24,057 nucleotides of DNA from a virus: positions 1-24,057 of the IMG/VR virus record IMGVR_UViG_3300046715_000131. One strand, given 5' to 3'. The notes beneath the pieces were generated by a model, which saw only the letters and a list, made by a program, of their open reading frames with translations, did no database searches and had not been told where the DNA came from. This document shows positions 5,444-12,844 of this stretch, piece by piece. Made by a program: the position numbers and the translations under genes. How positions within the stretch are numbered: the stretch's first letter is position 1; the number at the start of each line of letters is the position of its first letter.

Positions 5444-5980
5444 ATGCCTGGACCGGCGCCGCAGGAACGCAAGCACGGCCGGACACCGAACGCGTCCGGT
5501 GACTGGCGTGAGTACGACGATGTGCCTTTCGAGGGGGCGCCGCCGATGCCGGCCCCGCCCGGCCGGCGTAAGACCTGGCATCGGATGGCGGTCCGGACGT
5601 GGCAGACCGCGTCGGTGATGCCGCACTGCAAGGACTGGCGGGATGAGGACTGGCTGGCGCTTGAGGTGCTGATGTTAGAGGTGCACCGGTACTACAGCGC
5701 CACCGGTGAGGAGAGGCCGTCGACGGCGCAGATGACCGAGATCCGGCGGCAGCGTAACGCGCTGGGCATCGGGGAGCAGGGCCGCCGCGAGCAGAAGATC
5801 CGGTACAAACAGAAGGTCGAGCCGGGGTTGCCCGGCGACGGGCCGGCCGGGGCGCGTGAGGTGATCGACGACGGTCAGAGCAAGCCGGCGGGCAAGGTTG
5901 TCCCGCTGCGTGACCGCAAGAAGTCGATCACCGGGCGTGGTTCCGGTGGCCGGGGTCAGGGCGAGTCGGCGACCGGCTGA
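5444..5980 (+). CDS. Terminase small subunit
   Basis: A 178-residue DNA-recognition subunit of the packaging motor. The core, WHRMAVRTWQTASVMPHCKDWRDEDWLALEVLMLEVHRY (about 47-86) followed by ...TEIRRQRNALGIGEQGRREQKIRY (~100-125), matches the pattern of actinophage small terminases, in which a W-rich helical segment is followed by an ExRxR-type helix. The tail is basic and disordered. The large subunit starts 8 nt after its stop. ATG 5444 is favoured by GGGAG 8 nt upstream; ATG 5429 inside the hairpin element lacks a site but is possible. Codon 78 (5675-5677) is TTA, very rare in this window and dependent on the bldA tRNA in Streptomyces. Confidence 0.8.
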   Translation: MPGPAPQERKHGRTPNASGDWREYDDVPFEGAPPMPAPPGRRKTWHRMAVRTWQTASVMPHCKDWRDEDWLALEVLMLEVHRYYSATGEERPSTAQMTEIRRQRNALGIGEQGRREQKIRYKQKVEPGLPGDGPAGAREVIDDGQSKPAGKVVPLRDRKKSITGRGSGGRGQGESATG

Positions 5981-5988
5981 GGCCCGGC

Positions 5989-7751
5989 GTGCCCCGCCAG
6001 ATGATCCTCGCCCCCCATCATGACCAGCACCGTAGCCTCGGCTGGCTGGCCGTGTCCTGGCTGGAATTTTTCACCCGGCATGGGCCGGGTGACGTGCAGG
6101 GCCAGCCGGTCGTGCACGGCGAGGAGTACACCGAGTTCATCGTCAACTGCTACGCGGTCGGCGACCACGCCCGCAACAACCACCTCCTCTACGATTCGGC
6201 GTTTTTGTCCCGCCCTAAGGCGGGGCCCGCCGCTGCTTCGGTGGTGGCGGGCCCCGCCCGGGTAAGGGCTGCGACAAGTCGGGCCTGGCCGGACGGCTGG
6301 GCCTGTGGGAGGCGTTCGGGCCCTGCCGGTTCGCCGGCTGGGCACGCGGCGGCGAAACCTATACCGACCCGTACGGGTTCGGGTTCGAGTACGTGTACGA
6401 CGAGGGCGAGCCGATGGGCCGCCCCGTCGTCTCGCCATTCATCCGGATCAATGCCACGGAAGAGCACCAAACGGGCAATACGTTCAGGACTATCTATTTC
6501 AACCTGACGGATCGGGACTGCCCGCTCTACTACTGGCCCGGCCACGACGCCGCCAAGCGGGAAATCTTTCTCGGCGACGGCGGCGAAATCCGCTGCTCAA
6601 CGGCATCGGCGGCCAGCAAGGACGGCGGCCTCGAGACCTGGTCGTGCATGGATGAGTCTCACTTGTACGTAACGCCCGAATTGCGGGAGATGCGGGACGT
6701 CATCGTCGCGAACCTCTGGAAGCGCAAGCGGGGCGCCGGAACGTGGTTCTTGGAGACGACGACCATGTACGAGCCGGGTGAGAACTCGGCCGCGGAGGGC
6801 ACGTACAACGAGGCCCTGGCCCTGCTGGAGGGCCGCAAGAAAAGGGGCACCCATCGCCTGTATTTTGATCACAGGTGGGGGGACGTCCCGGACCTGGCCG
6901 ACGAGGAAGCGCTGCGCCTCGGGCTGCGCGACGCGTACGGCGACGCCCTGGCCTGGATGGACGAGGACTCGCTCGTCGACCAGGTGTACGACACCCGCAC
7001 GTCGGAGAACCGGGTCCGCCGGTACATGCTCAACGCGCAGACCAGCGCGAAAGACGCATGGATCCGGGCACACGAGTGGGACGCCTGCGGCGACCCGGCT
7101 AAGGAGATCCGGCACGGCGAGGCCGTCACAATCGGATTCGACGGTAGCTGGAACGACGATGCCACCTGCGTCGTCATCTGCTCGGTCGAAACCGGCCACA
7201 TCGAGCTCGCAGGGGCATGGGAAAAGCCGGAAGGGCCGGAAGGCGAAGACTGGCAGGTGCCGCGCGAGGAAGTCGACGCGTGCATCCACAACCTGCGCAA
7301 GACGTACCACGTTGTGGGCATGTATGCCGATCCGCCCCATTGGGACGATTATCTGGATCAATGGCATCGGGAGTTCGCGCACGAGATGTTGGTGCAGGTC
7401 AGCCCGAAACGGCCCCTCGAGTTCTGGACGAAAGCCCCGAACAAGATGGTGCCGGCGCTGGAACGGTTCCACACCGCGGTGCTGGAGCAGCGGCTGACGT
7501 TCACGCCGGCGCAGGACCGGGTCGGCCGGAAAGCCGAACTCGCGCTGACCTTGCGCAGGCACGCCCTTAATGCTCGCCGTGACCCCCGCCGGACGGGCTT
7601 GCACATCAGGAAGGAATACCCAAAAAGCCCCAAAAAGATCGACGGGGTGATGAGTGCCGTGCTCAGTTGGGAATGCCGCCAGGACGCCATCGCGGCGGGC
7701 GTACTCGACCAGATCGACGCGGCCTGGTTCATGCCGAAACGGCTGCGATGA
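5989..7751 (+). CDS. Terminase large subunit, interrupted by a 47-nt hairpin segment at Walker A
   Basis: ATPase-nuclease that pumps DNA into the prohead. From GTG 5989 the frame encodes 77 residues ending YDSAFLSRPK (6217-6219 = AAG). The following 47 nt (6220-6266) shift the frame. From 6267 another frame encodes 494 residues beginning GCDKSGLAGRLGLWEAFGPCRFAGWA. Joined at AAG, the product is 571 residues, normal for the family, and reads SRPKGCDKSG, the expected Walker A position (although Asp replaces the usual Gly before Lys). In the joined numbering other motifs are intact: Walker B MDE (D206-E207), coupling motif ETTT (240-243) and the RNase H-fold nuclease acidic residues D369 (FDGS), D432 (YADP) and D536 (KKID). 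Selection thus seems to maintain both halves. Bypass, frameshift, recent inactivation or assembly error are the alternatives. Confidence 0.8.
6209..6267 (+). other. Hairpin insertion with flanking TAAGG repeats: candidate translational bypass element
   Basis: The 47 nt at 6220-6266 lie between direct repeats TAAGG (6216-6220 and 6263-6267). Positions 6220-6231 pair perfectly with 6246-6257 (12 bp), and five more pairs with G-U wobbles continue to a C(UUCG)G tetraloop, giving a 38-nt hairpin with a 17-bp stem. A smaller competing hairpin (CCCGCC 6209-6214 with GGCGGG 6219-6224) puts the AAG codon 6217-6219 mostly in its loop. AAG recurs in the downstream reading frame at 6264-6266, so take-off and landing codons match. 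No stop codon follows the first AAG in the original frame. Confidence 0.6.
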
Positions 7752-7767
7752 CCCCGGGGGGGGTGCC

Positions 7768-7983
7768 GTGCACGACGAGAAAATCCTTCTACGTACCCGG
7801 ATCCTCGCGGTCATCGCCGCGCTCCGGATGCTGCTGACCGGCCGGCACGTCTACCTGTCCACCGGATGCATCGCCGGGCGGCACGACTACTGCATGCAGA
7901 TGTTCGGCCTGTCCGGGCAGAAAACCCCGGCCCGGTCGAAATTCTCGAACGCGCCGTGCATCTGCTGGTGCCACGACCCGTGA
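7768..7983 (+). CDS. Small cysteine-rich, probably zinc-binding protein
   Basis: A 71-residue protein with a basic hydrophobic N-terminal helix (RTRILAVIAALRMLLTG, ~9-25), then C34, C42 and a closing CICWCHDP (C64, C66, C69? region) with His. The PCxCxCH ending resembles small zinc-binding proteins frequent in actinophages. The GTG at 7768 is preceded only by a G-run and sits 17 nt after the terminase stop, so translation may depend on coupling. Function unknown. Confidence 0.6.
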   Translation: MHDEKILLRTRILAVIAALRMLLTGRHVYLSTGCIAGRHDYCMQMFGLSGQKTPARSKFSNAPCICWCHDP

Positions 7984-7993
7984 GGAGGACCAG

Positions 7994-8182
7994 GTGGATG
8001 TGACCGCCGAACGCGCTGCCGCATGGACCGGACCGGCCGAGCAGCACGCCGAGGTGGTCCTGATCGCCCACCAGCGCCGCGACAGCGGCTGCCTGTGCGG
8101 CTGGGCCGAGCTGGGCAAATCCCACCCCGGGCACCAGGCCGCCATGCTCCGTGAAGCCGGGCTGCTCGCCGCCGGCCGCTAA
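7994..8182 (+). CDS. Small protein with CxCGW motif
   Basis: A 62-residue protein. A helical N-terminus is followed by CLCGWAELGKSHPGHQA (about 33-49) and MLREAGLLA. The CxCGW...S...H...ML..AG arrangement suggests a single metal-binding or redox site with a helix and is of the kind found in unnamed small actinophage proteins. GTG 7994 has GAGGAGG 5 nt upstream, directly after the previous stop. No function can be assigned. Confidence 0.6.
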   Translation: MDVTAERAAAWTGPAEQHAEVVLIAHQRRDSGCLCGWAELGKSHPGHQAAMLREAGLLAAGR

Positions 8183-8312
8183 CCCTGGAACTCTCACCTG
8201 CCGAGCTGGGCCGGTCCGGGCTGCGTGTGGGCGCCCGGGCCGGCCTGACCCCTTGCACGACACCGCCGAGGCTCCGCGTATCTGTCATACGTGGCTGTCA
8301 TCATCGACCGCT

Positions 8313-8966
8313 ATGACCCCCCAACAGCAGCAGTACCACGGCCCGGACCCCACGACGTTCATCCTGCGCACGGTCGACGGCGCCGACCGGCCGCCCGTGG
8401 TCGAGAAGATCTACGGCCTCTGGATGGGCAACGTCATCTACCTGATGGAGCCCGGCCGGCGCCGGGAACAGTTTTTTCTCCGCTGGCCCGAGACCGGCCT
8501 GGCCTGGCAGGAGTTCAAAGACCCCATCCTCAAGCTGGTCGAAAACGGCGACCTGGTCATGTGCGCCAACACCGACCCGCCGGACCACCCCGAGTACCAC
8601 CTCACCCAAGGCCATGACGGGTACAAGCCGTTCCCGAACGGGCCGACACCTCTGGTCCTGCGCTACCTGGCCACGCCGGCCAGCTCGGCCGCCTGGCGGG
8701 CCGTCCTCGAGCAGCGCAAGCGGCAGCGCGAGCAGGCGGCGGCCGCCCGCGCCCAGTTCCTGGAGCGGGTGCGGGAGGATGTCCTCGCGCAGCTTCAGGT
8801 GAAGCCGCGGTCCAGCGTGTATCTCGCCTGGAAACTGCACGTGTCCCGCGCCGACGTCACCCAGGTGGTCCTGGAGATGATCGAGGGCGGCAAGCTCAAA
8901 GGCGCGGGCCGCACGATCTGGCGCAGGTACCGGTGGGCGATCTCCGACACCGGCCAAGCCACCTGA
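8313..8966 (+). CDS. Hypothetical protein with C-terminal winged-helix domain
   Basis: A 217-residue protein. The N-terminal half is a mixed domain (FILRTVDGADRP, VVEKIYGLWMGNVIYLMEPG). A long charged helix (~130-165, EQRKRQREQAAAARAQFLERVRED) leads to a C-terminal segment, PRSSVYLAWKLHVSRADVTQVVLEMIEGGKL (about 170-200), that reads as a helix-turn-helix with a wing. DNA or regulatory binding is inferred. The start is uncertain: ATG 8313 lacks a Shine-Dalgarno sequence, and the ~130 nt upstream of it (8183-8312) hold only a weak TTGCAC...TATCTG promoter-like pair with a 20-bp spacer. A strong terminator follows, so this may be the end of a transcription unit. Confidence 0.65.
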   Translation: MTPQQQQYHGPDPTTFILRTVDGADRPPVVEKIYGLWMGNVIYLMEPGRRREQFFLRWPETGLAWQEFKDPILKLVENGDLVMCANTDPPDHPEYHLTQGHDGYKPFPNGPTPLVLRYLATPASSAAWRAVLEQRKRQREQAAAARAQFLERVREDVLAQLQVKPRSSVYLAWKLHVSRADVTQVVLEMIEGGKLKGAGRTIWRRYRWAISDTGQAT

Positions 8967-8981
8967 CCCGACCAAACCTGG

Positions 8982-9012
8982 AAGGCCCGGACCTGCACCA
9001 GGTCCGGGCCTT
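8982..9012 (+). terminator. Strong 14-bp hairpin terminator
   Basis: AAGGCCCGGACCTG (8982-8995) and CAGGTCCGGGCCTT (8999-9012) pair perfectly around a 3-nt loop and are followed by T and CCC. It lies 16 nt after the stop at 8966 and just before the 9049 gene. It is one of the strongest terminators here; the sequence is symmetric enough to work in both directions. Confidence 0.75.
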
Positions 9013-9048
9013 TCCCGTCCCTGCTAACCGCGAGGGGAGGTGAAAGAG

Positions 9049-9345
9049 GTGGAAACCAAGGAGGTAACCCCGGTCGCTGTCGGCGACCCGGTGGTGGTCG
9101 TCGACGAGACGTACGGCGAGCACATCGGGCTGGTCACGTGCGTGCACGGCCAGTTCAACTCGGACACAGTGCTCGCGCACACGGGCAGGCCGTACGTGCC
9201 GTGCATCAACGTCGTCTACGTGTCGAAGGACCCGGCCAAGCGTGACCCGTACGGCGCGCAGGTCGAGCGGCTGAGCTCGTTGCAGCACTTCGGCGAGGGC
9301 CCGAGCCAGATGCCCCGCCCGGGGCGCTACTGGAAGAACCTGTGA
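9049..9345 (+). CDS. Conserved actinophage small protein, SH3/KOW-like
   Basis: A 98-residue protein. VGDPVVVVDETYGEHIGLVTCVHG (about 10-33) looks like a small beta-barrel (KOW/SH3-like) turn, followed by CINVVYVSKDPAKRDPYG (~51-68) and the ending PGRYWKNL. This pattern is typical of an unnamed protein close to the portal gene in many actinophages. The GTG at 9049 is favoured over 9040 because GGGGAGG (9034-9040) then sits 8 nt upstream. It is isolated by a terminator before it and a convergent gene after it. Confidence 0.7.
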   Translation: METKEVTPVAVGDPVVVVDETYGEHIGLVTCVHGQFNSDTVLAHTGRPYVPCINVVYVSKDPAKRDPYGAQVERLSSLQHFGEGPSQMPRPGRYWKNL

Positions 9346-9409
9346 TCCAGGCCGATGCGCGTTACCTGCCGCTGAGGTGGGGAGGCGCGGAGGCACCCCG
9401 GGGCGGGGG

Positions 9410-10318
9410 CTAGTAGAACAAGTCCCTCGGCATCCCGGCGCGGTCGGCGACCTCGTCGGTGACGTCACGTATCGCCTGGAGCATCGCGGCCAGGGCCGGG
9501 CTGATAGTCCCCTCGTGCACGACTTCGCCGGTCTCGGCGTCGACCAGCTGCCACGCGTCGGCGGGCAGGTCCGGGTCGGCGACGATCGGCACCTCACCCA
9601 GTTCGGCCATGACGCCGCTGGTCGCCTTCAGCCGGCGGGCGGCCGTGACGGCGATCGCGCCCAGGGCGTCCTCGCCGGCGGCGAGCCGCTGCGGCCGCGG
9701 CAGATCCATCTGATCGAGCTTGCGTTTCGCGGCGAGCATGTCTGCGCGCGGATCAGCGGGCCGCTCCTCCACCCAGCTGTTGAGGTAGAAGCGGTGGACG
9801 GCGTCGTGGGCGGTCGCCCACCCGCCCAGCAGGGTGTCGACGTCGATGAAGTCGTCGAACGGCGGCCCCCAGCGGTCGCGGCAGTTCTCCTCGAGTTCGC
9901 GGATCGTCGGCGCCGGGCCGCCGTCAGGGGTGAAGAACGGTGCCAGGGTGCCGGCCGGCGCGACGTAGCACCCTTCGCCGAGCTCGCGCCACGGGTCCGG
10001 CGGTTGCCAGGCCGACTTGCCGTTGCCTCTCGCACAGCTGACCCAGGTCACCGAATACGGCTCCGTCGTGGTGACCAGGTCCCAGCCGGCGAACGGGGTC
10101 CGCTGCCGTACCTGCTCGAACGTCAGCAGCGGCGGCATGCCCGTCTCCTGGGCGACCAGCCGCGCGTACCGGTCGGCGACCTGGTCGAGGTCGATCCGGG
10201 CGTCCGGCGACGGCCGGTCCGGGTAGCACACGAAGTCCCGGTCGAAGTCGGCGCGTTCGGCGTCGGTCATGCCCTCGGTGCACCGCTGGTAGTTCGCGCG
10301 GGAGATCAAATACGTCAT
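9410..10318 (-). CDS. Minus-strand cargo gene in the head operon, unknown function
   Basis: A 302-residue soluble protein on the strand opposite to its structural neighbours. It starts 30 nt from the portal start (divergent) and converges with the 9049 gene. No family is recognised. Features seen: an acidic N-terminal region, SCARGNGKSAWQPPDPW (~94-110), which superficially recalls a P-loop but lacks the first Gly/Ala and a following helix, a helical middle (ADMLAAKRKLDQMDLPRPQRL, ~194-214), a small beta hairpin (WQLVDAETGEVVHEGTIS, ~256-273) and a helical C-terminus. Composition matches its neighbours. No Shine-Dalgarno sequence is present; a TACGCT element 6 nt before ATG suggests a leaderless transcript. 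Orientation and independent promoter fit a moron gene. Confidence 0.75.
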   Translation of the reverse strand: MTYLISRANYQRCTEGMTDAERADFDRDFVCYPDRPSPDARIDLDQVADRYARLVAQETGMPPLLTFEQVRQRTPFAGWDLVTTTEPYSVTWVSCARGNGKSAWQPPDPWRELGEGCYVAPAGTLAPFFTPDGGPAPTIRELEENCRDRWGPPFDDFIDVDTLLGGWATAHDAVHRFYLNSWVEERPADPRADMLAAKRKLDQMDLPRPQRLAAGEDALGAIAVTAARRLKATSGVMAELGEVPIVADPDLPADAWQLVDAETGEVVHEGTISPALAAMLQAIRDVTDEVADRAGMPRDLFY

Positions 10319-10330
10319 TTCCGCAGCGTA
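10319..10330 (-). promoter_or_regulatory. Leaderless-type -10 element for the minus-strand cargo gene
   Basis: On the minus strand TACGCT (10325-10330) is 6 nt before the ATG at 10318 and no ribosome binding site is present. The -35 region is not convincing. The element overlaps the leader of the divergent portal gene. Confidence 0.45.
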
Positions 10331-10347
10331 GGTGAGGGGAGGCGCGG

Positions 10348-11919
10348 GTGATCCCGGACAGCGACAGGCCCTACTCCCCTGGCTGGTACTTCAAGCAGTT
10401 GATGAACGAGCTGTCCGACCGTAAACGGCAGCTGCGCCTGGAGCACCTGAACAACTACATGATCGGTGAGGCGCCGCTGCCGCGCGGCGCCGAGCGGGCG
10501 CGGGAGGCGTACGAGGCGTTCATGCGGCTCGCGCGCAGCAATTTCGCGCGGCTGGTCGTGTCGGCGCTGGCGCAGCGGATGCGGTTGACGGGGTTCCGGT
10601 CGGCGACCGAGAACGACGAGACCGGCGACCCGGAGCTGGGTTCGCTGTGGGTGCGGGCCGGGATGGACGTGATCGCGGCCGACGTGCACAAGGGGACGCT
10701 GGGCCTGTCCGAGTACTACGCGATCGTCGGGGACGTCGACGCGGACACCGACGCTGCAGTGGTCACGTCCGAGGACCCGCGGTGGATCGTCGGCATGCCG
10801 GACCCGGACAACGCGCGGCGCCTCATCGCCGCCCTGAAGATCAAGTTTGATCCGGCGGACAACGTCGACCGGATCTACCTGTACCTGGCCGGGAAAGTGT
10901 TCGCGCCGGGCGCGAACGCGCAGATCTGGGTGGCCGAGCGTCCGGCGATGGGCCGGCTGGGCCCGATGATGGGGTTCGACGAGCGCGAGTGGACGTGGGC
11001 GCCGATCCGGTCGGGTGCGCTACGGCATGACCGGTGCCCGGTGGTGCGGTTCGACAACGCCGACAACATGGGCGAGTTTGAGGCACATACGGATGTTTTA
11101 GACCGAATTAACCATCAAATCCTACAACGGATGACTATTGCCGTTATGCAAGCATTCCGGCAAAGGGCCGTGAAAGGATTGCCGTCCGTCTATCCCAACG
11201 GGCACCCGCAGGCCGGTAAAGAGATCGACTACGGGGACGTGTTCGTGTCCGACCCGGCCGCTGTCTGGCACCTGCCGCCCGGCGCCGAAATGTGGGAGTC
11301 GCAGAGCATCGACATCCAGCCGCTGCTGATCGCGGTCCGCGACGACGTCACCCACCTGGCCGTCGTCACCGAGACCCCGCTTTACTACCTGATGCCGGCC
11401 GGGGAAAACCAGTCCGCCGAAGGCGCGATCGCCCAGCGGGAAAACCTGGTTTTCAAAGCCAACGACCGGATCTCCCGGGTCACCCCGAAATGGCTCGACG
11501 TCGTCGCGCTGATGCTGCTGCAGGCCGGAGCCACCGACCGTAAAGCCCTCGCCCGGCTCGACGCGATCTGGGCCAGCACCGAGATGCTCAGCCTGTCGGA
11601 GCGGGCCGACGCCGCGGCCAAGGCCGCCAACGACATCCCCCGCCGCAGCAGGTTGCAGCACATCTGGGGGTTCGCGCCCGCCGAAGTCGACCGGATGATG
11701 ACCGAATGGGCCGACGAGATGGTCCTGCAGCAGGCCCTCGCCACCGCGCTCGCCGCCGCGAACCCGGTGCAGGTGCCGCTGTCCGGGCAGCCCGCCCTCC
11801 CGCCGGGTACGTCCCGGGCGCAGCAGCTCGCCGCGCAGAACCCCGACAACAGCGGCGCCGCCGCGATCGCCGGCCGGCAAGGCCAGCAGCTCGCCGTCCC
11901 CGCCGGGCAGACCGCCTGA
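10348..11919 (+). CDS. Portal protein (SPP1 gp6-like)
   Basis: A 523-residue portal protein that forms the ring through which DNA enters the capsid. The opening YSPGWYFKQLMNELSDRKRQLRLEHLNNYMIG, the wing segment with SEYYAIVG and EDPRWIVGMPDP, CPVVRFDN, and the stem/crown helices around DRINHQILQRMTIAVMQAF...RQRAVKG and ETPLYYLMPAGENQSAEGAI are all typical of SPP1 gp6-type actinophage portals, and the length is normal. The tail is Ala/Gln-rich and disordered. GTG 10348 has GAGGGGAGG 5 nt upstream. About 130 nt at 11078-11205 are clearly AT-richer than the rest, with codons such as GTT, ATT, CAA and a TTA (codon 251, 11098-11100), unlike the flanking DNA. Confidence 0.9.
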   Translation: MIPDSDRPYSPGWYFKQLMNELSDRKRQLRLEHLNNYMIGEAPLPRGAERAREAYEAFMRLARSNFARLVVSALAQRMRLTGFRSATENDETGDPELGSLWVRAGMDVIAADVHKGTLGLSEYYAIVGDVDADTDAAVVTSEDPRWIVGMPDPDNARRLIAALKIKFDPADNVDRIYLYLAGKVFAPGANAQIWVAERPAMGRLGPMMGFDEREWTWAPIRSGALRHDRCPVVRFDNADNMGEFEAHTDVLDRINHQILQRMTIAVMQAFRQRAVKGLPSVYPNGHPQAGKEIDYGDVFVSDPAAVWHLPPGAEMWESQSIDIQPLLIAVRDDVTHLAVVTETPLYYLMPAGENQSAEGAIAQRENLVFKANDRISRVTPKWLDVVALMLLQAGATDRKALARLDAIWASTEMLSLSERADAAAKAANDIPRRSRLQHIWGFAPAEVDRMMTEWADEMVLQQALATALAAANPVQVPLSGQPALPPGTSRAQQLAAQNPDNSGAAAIAGRQGQQLAVPAGQTA

Positions 11920-11939
11920 TCAGGAAGAGAAGAAACCCC

Positions 11940-12257
11940 ATGGAGATTCCGAGCGTCGGCCGAGACGTTCACTACGTGGCCCGGGGCAGCGCCGACGGCG
12001 TGTATGCCTCGACGTGCCGGGCAGCGAAGGTCACCGAGGTCGGTTCCGACGGCCAGGTAGGGCTGGCGATCTTCAGCCCCGACGGGCTGCTGTTCCACCC
12101 GCTGACCAAGGACGGCGGGGTCACCTACTTCGACCGGAACAACCCGCCCGAAGGTGTCGTCTACGACGGCCCGCCAGGGTGCTTGGGGTGGCCCGGATCG
12201 TGGCACTGGCCAGAACGCGACGCGGAGAAGCCGCCGGCCAACTGCGGGTGCTTCTGA
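11940..12257 (+). CDS. Conserved small actinophage protein downstream of portal
   Basis: A 105-residue protein. VGRDVHYVARGS (about 5-16) and AAKVTEVGSDGQVGLAIFSPDGLLFHP (25-51) suggest a beta-barrel fold; the end is GSWHWPERDAEKPPANCGCF with two cysteines. The HYV...CRAAxVTEV...GGTWHW-like pattern is frequent in actinophage genomes as an unnamed small protein. Start at ATG 11940, with AGGAAGAGAAG about 8-15 nt upstream. It follows the portal stop by 20 nt and is probably co-transcribed with it. Confidence 0.7.
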   Translation: MEIPSVGRDVHYVARGSADGVYASTCRAAKVTEVGSDGQVGLAIFSPDGLLFHPLTKDGGVTYFDRNNPPEGVVYDGPPGCLGWPGSWHWPERDAEKPPANCGCF

Positions 12258-12260
12258 CGT

Positions 12261-12276
12261 CCCACTATCAAGTGGG
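12261..12276 (+). terminator. Small hairpin after the portal transcription unit
   Basis: CCCACT (12261-12266) and AGTGGG (12271-12276) form a 6-bp stem with loop ATCA directly after the stop at 12257. There is no U-tract, so it is only a possible terminator or mRNA 3' end stabiliser. Confidence 0.4.
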
Positions 12277-12369
12277 CCGTTGGTTCCGGAATCCGGGGAA
12301 GGGTTGCCGGGCAGCGCGGGATCAGCTTCCCTAGGTGCACGGCGCTCTCGGATTCGGGCAGCCGTTGTC

Positions 12370-12399
12370 GCGGGTGTCCGATTAGCAGCGGACACCCGC
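12370..12399. terminator. 11-bp hairpin between convergent genes
   Basis: GCGGGTGTCCG (12370-12380) pairs perfectly with CGGACACCCGC (12389-12399) around an 8-nt loop. It lies 15 nt beyond the stop of the minus-strand gene at 12414 and can terminate it, or read-through from the plus strand. The flanking DNA has no T-run on either strand. Confidence 0.6.
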
Positions 12400-12413
12400 C
12401 ACAACCTGGGCGG

Positions 12414-12638
12414 CTACAGCTGCGTGAACCGGTACCAGCGCGCGGCGAGCTGGCCGGCCAGGCTGGCCCCCCAATTCGTGCGCCGGACACCGGTCTTGAT
12501 CCGGCGGGCGCGGTAGTAGATCGTCCACCGGAAGCAGATCCGGTGCCGGTCGTTGAACCGCTGGACCTCGACGTCGACGGCGTCGCCCTGCCATCCCAAA
12601 CGTGACCGCTCGGGGTCGCTCCCGCTGACCATCACCAT
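12414..12638 (-). CDS. Small basic cargo protein on the minus strand
   Basis: A 74-residue basic protein. An N-terminal strand pattern (DAVDVEVQRFNDRHRICFRWTIYYR, about 20-44) is followed by Arg/Lys-rich residues and a short helix (GASLAGQLAARWYRF). It has no recognised family. The open frame continues upstream to 12806, but that part lacks coding character. ATG 12638 was chosen because TATCGT lies 6 nt upstream (leaderless pattern); ATG 12632 is an alternative. It is the second minus-strand gene that breaks the head operon and lies convergent to the 11940 gene. Confidence 0.55.
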   Translation of the reverse strand: MVMVSGSDPERSRLGWQGDAVDVEVQRFNDRHRICFRWTIYYRARRIKTGVRRTNWGASLAGQLAARWYRFTQL

Positions 12639-12650
12639 GAGCAGACGATA
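12639..12650 (-). promoter_or_regulatory. Leaderless-type -10 element for the small minus-strand gene
   Basis: On the minus strand TATCGT (12645-12650) ends 6 nt before the ATG at 12638, with no Shine-Dalgarno sequence between. No good -35 is visible 16-18 bp upstream. Confidence 0.45.
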
Positions 12651-12844
12651 CCGGCGGGTTTGTCCAGGTATTCCCATGCAGGCCGGGGTGTCGCTGACGA
12701 AACGGCCGGCCGAGGGAAAGAAGCCCCCGACCCCAGGGGATGTGCTTCGCGCGCGCTGCGCTTTGTACAACTGCGGACCGGACGCGCTGACAGAGAGCCT
12801 CTCCAAGGTCGGGGCACGCCCATCGTAGCGGCAGGGGGCGACAG
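12651..12844. other. Gene-free divergent region before the MuF gene
   Basis: About 190 bp with open frames but no coding bias. It contains the 8-bp palindrome TTGTACAA (12763-12770). A promoter for the MuF-scaffold region might be expected here, because minus-strand genes separate it from upstream transcription, but no convincing -35/-10 pair was found on the plus strand. Confidence 0.4.

Noticed and set aside
5215-5631. Minus-strand open frame across the leader and small terminase start
   Set aside because: Antisense to conserved coding sequence and without a start signal.
6220-6266. Ordinary programmed -1 frameshift as explanation for the terminase break
   Set aside because: No convincing X-XXY-YYZ slippery site was seen, and read-through would add about 15 residues inside the Walker A loop; kept only as a less likely alternative.
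6220-6266. Self-splicing intron in the terminase gene
   Set aside because: 47 nt is far too short for a group I or II intron, and no intron core motifs are present.
10000-10040. P-loop (ARGNGKS) suggesting an ATPase in the minus-strand cargo gene
   Set aside because: The first Gly/Ala of the motif is Cys, no typical following helix or Walker B was seen.
12553-12828. Plus-strand open frame before the MuF gene
   Set aside because: It overlaps the small minus-strand gene and has no codon bias or ribosome binding site.
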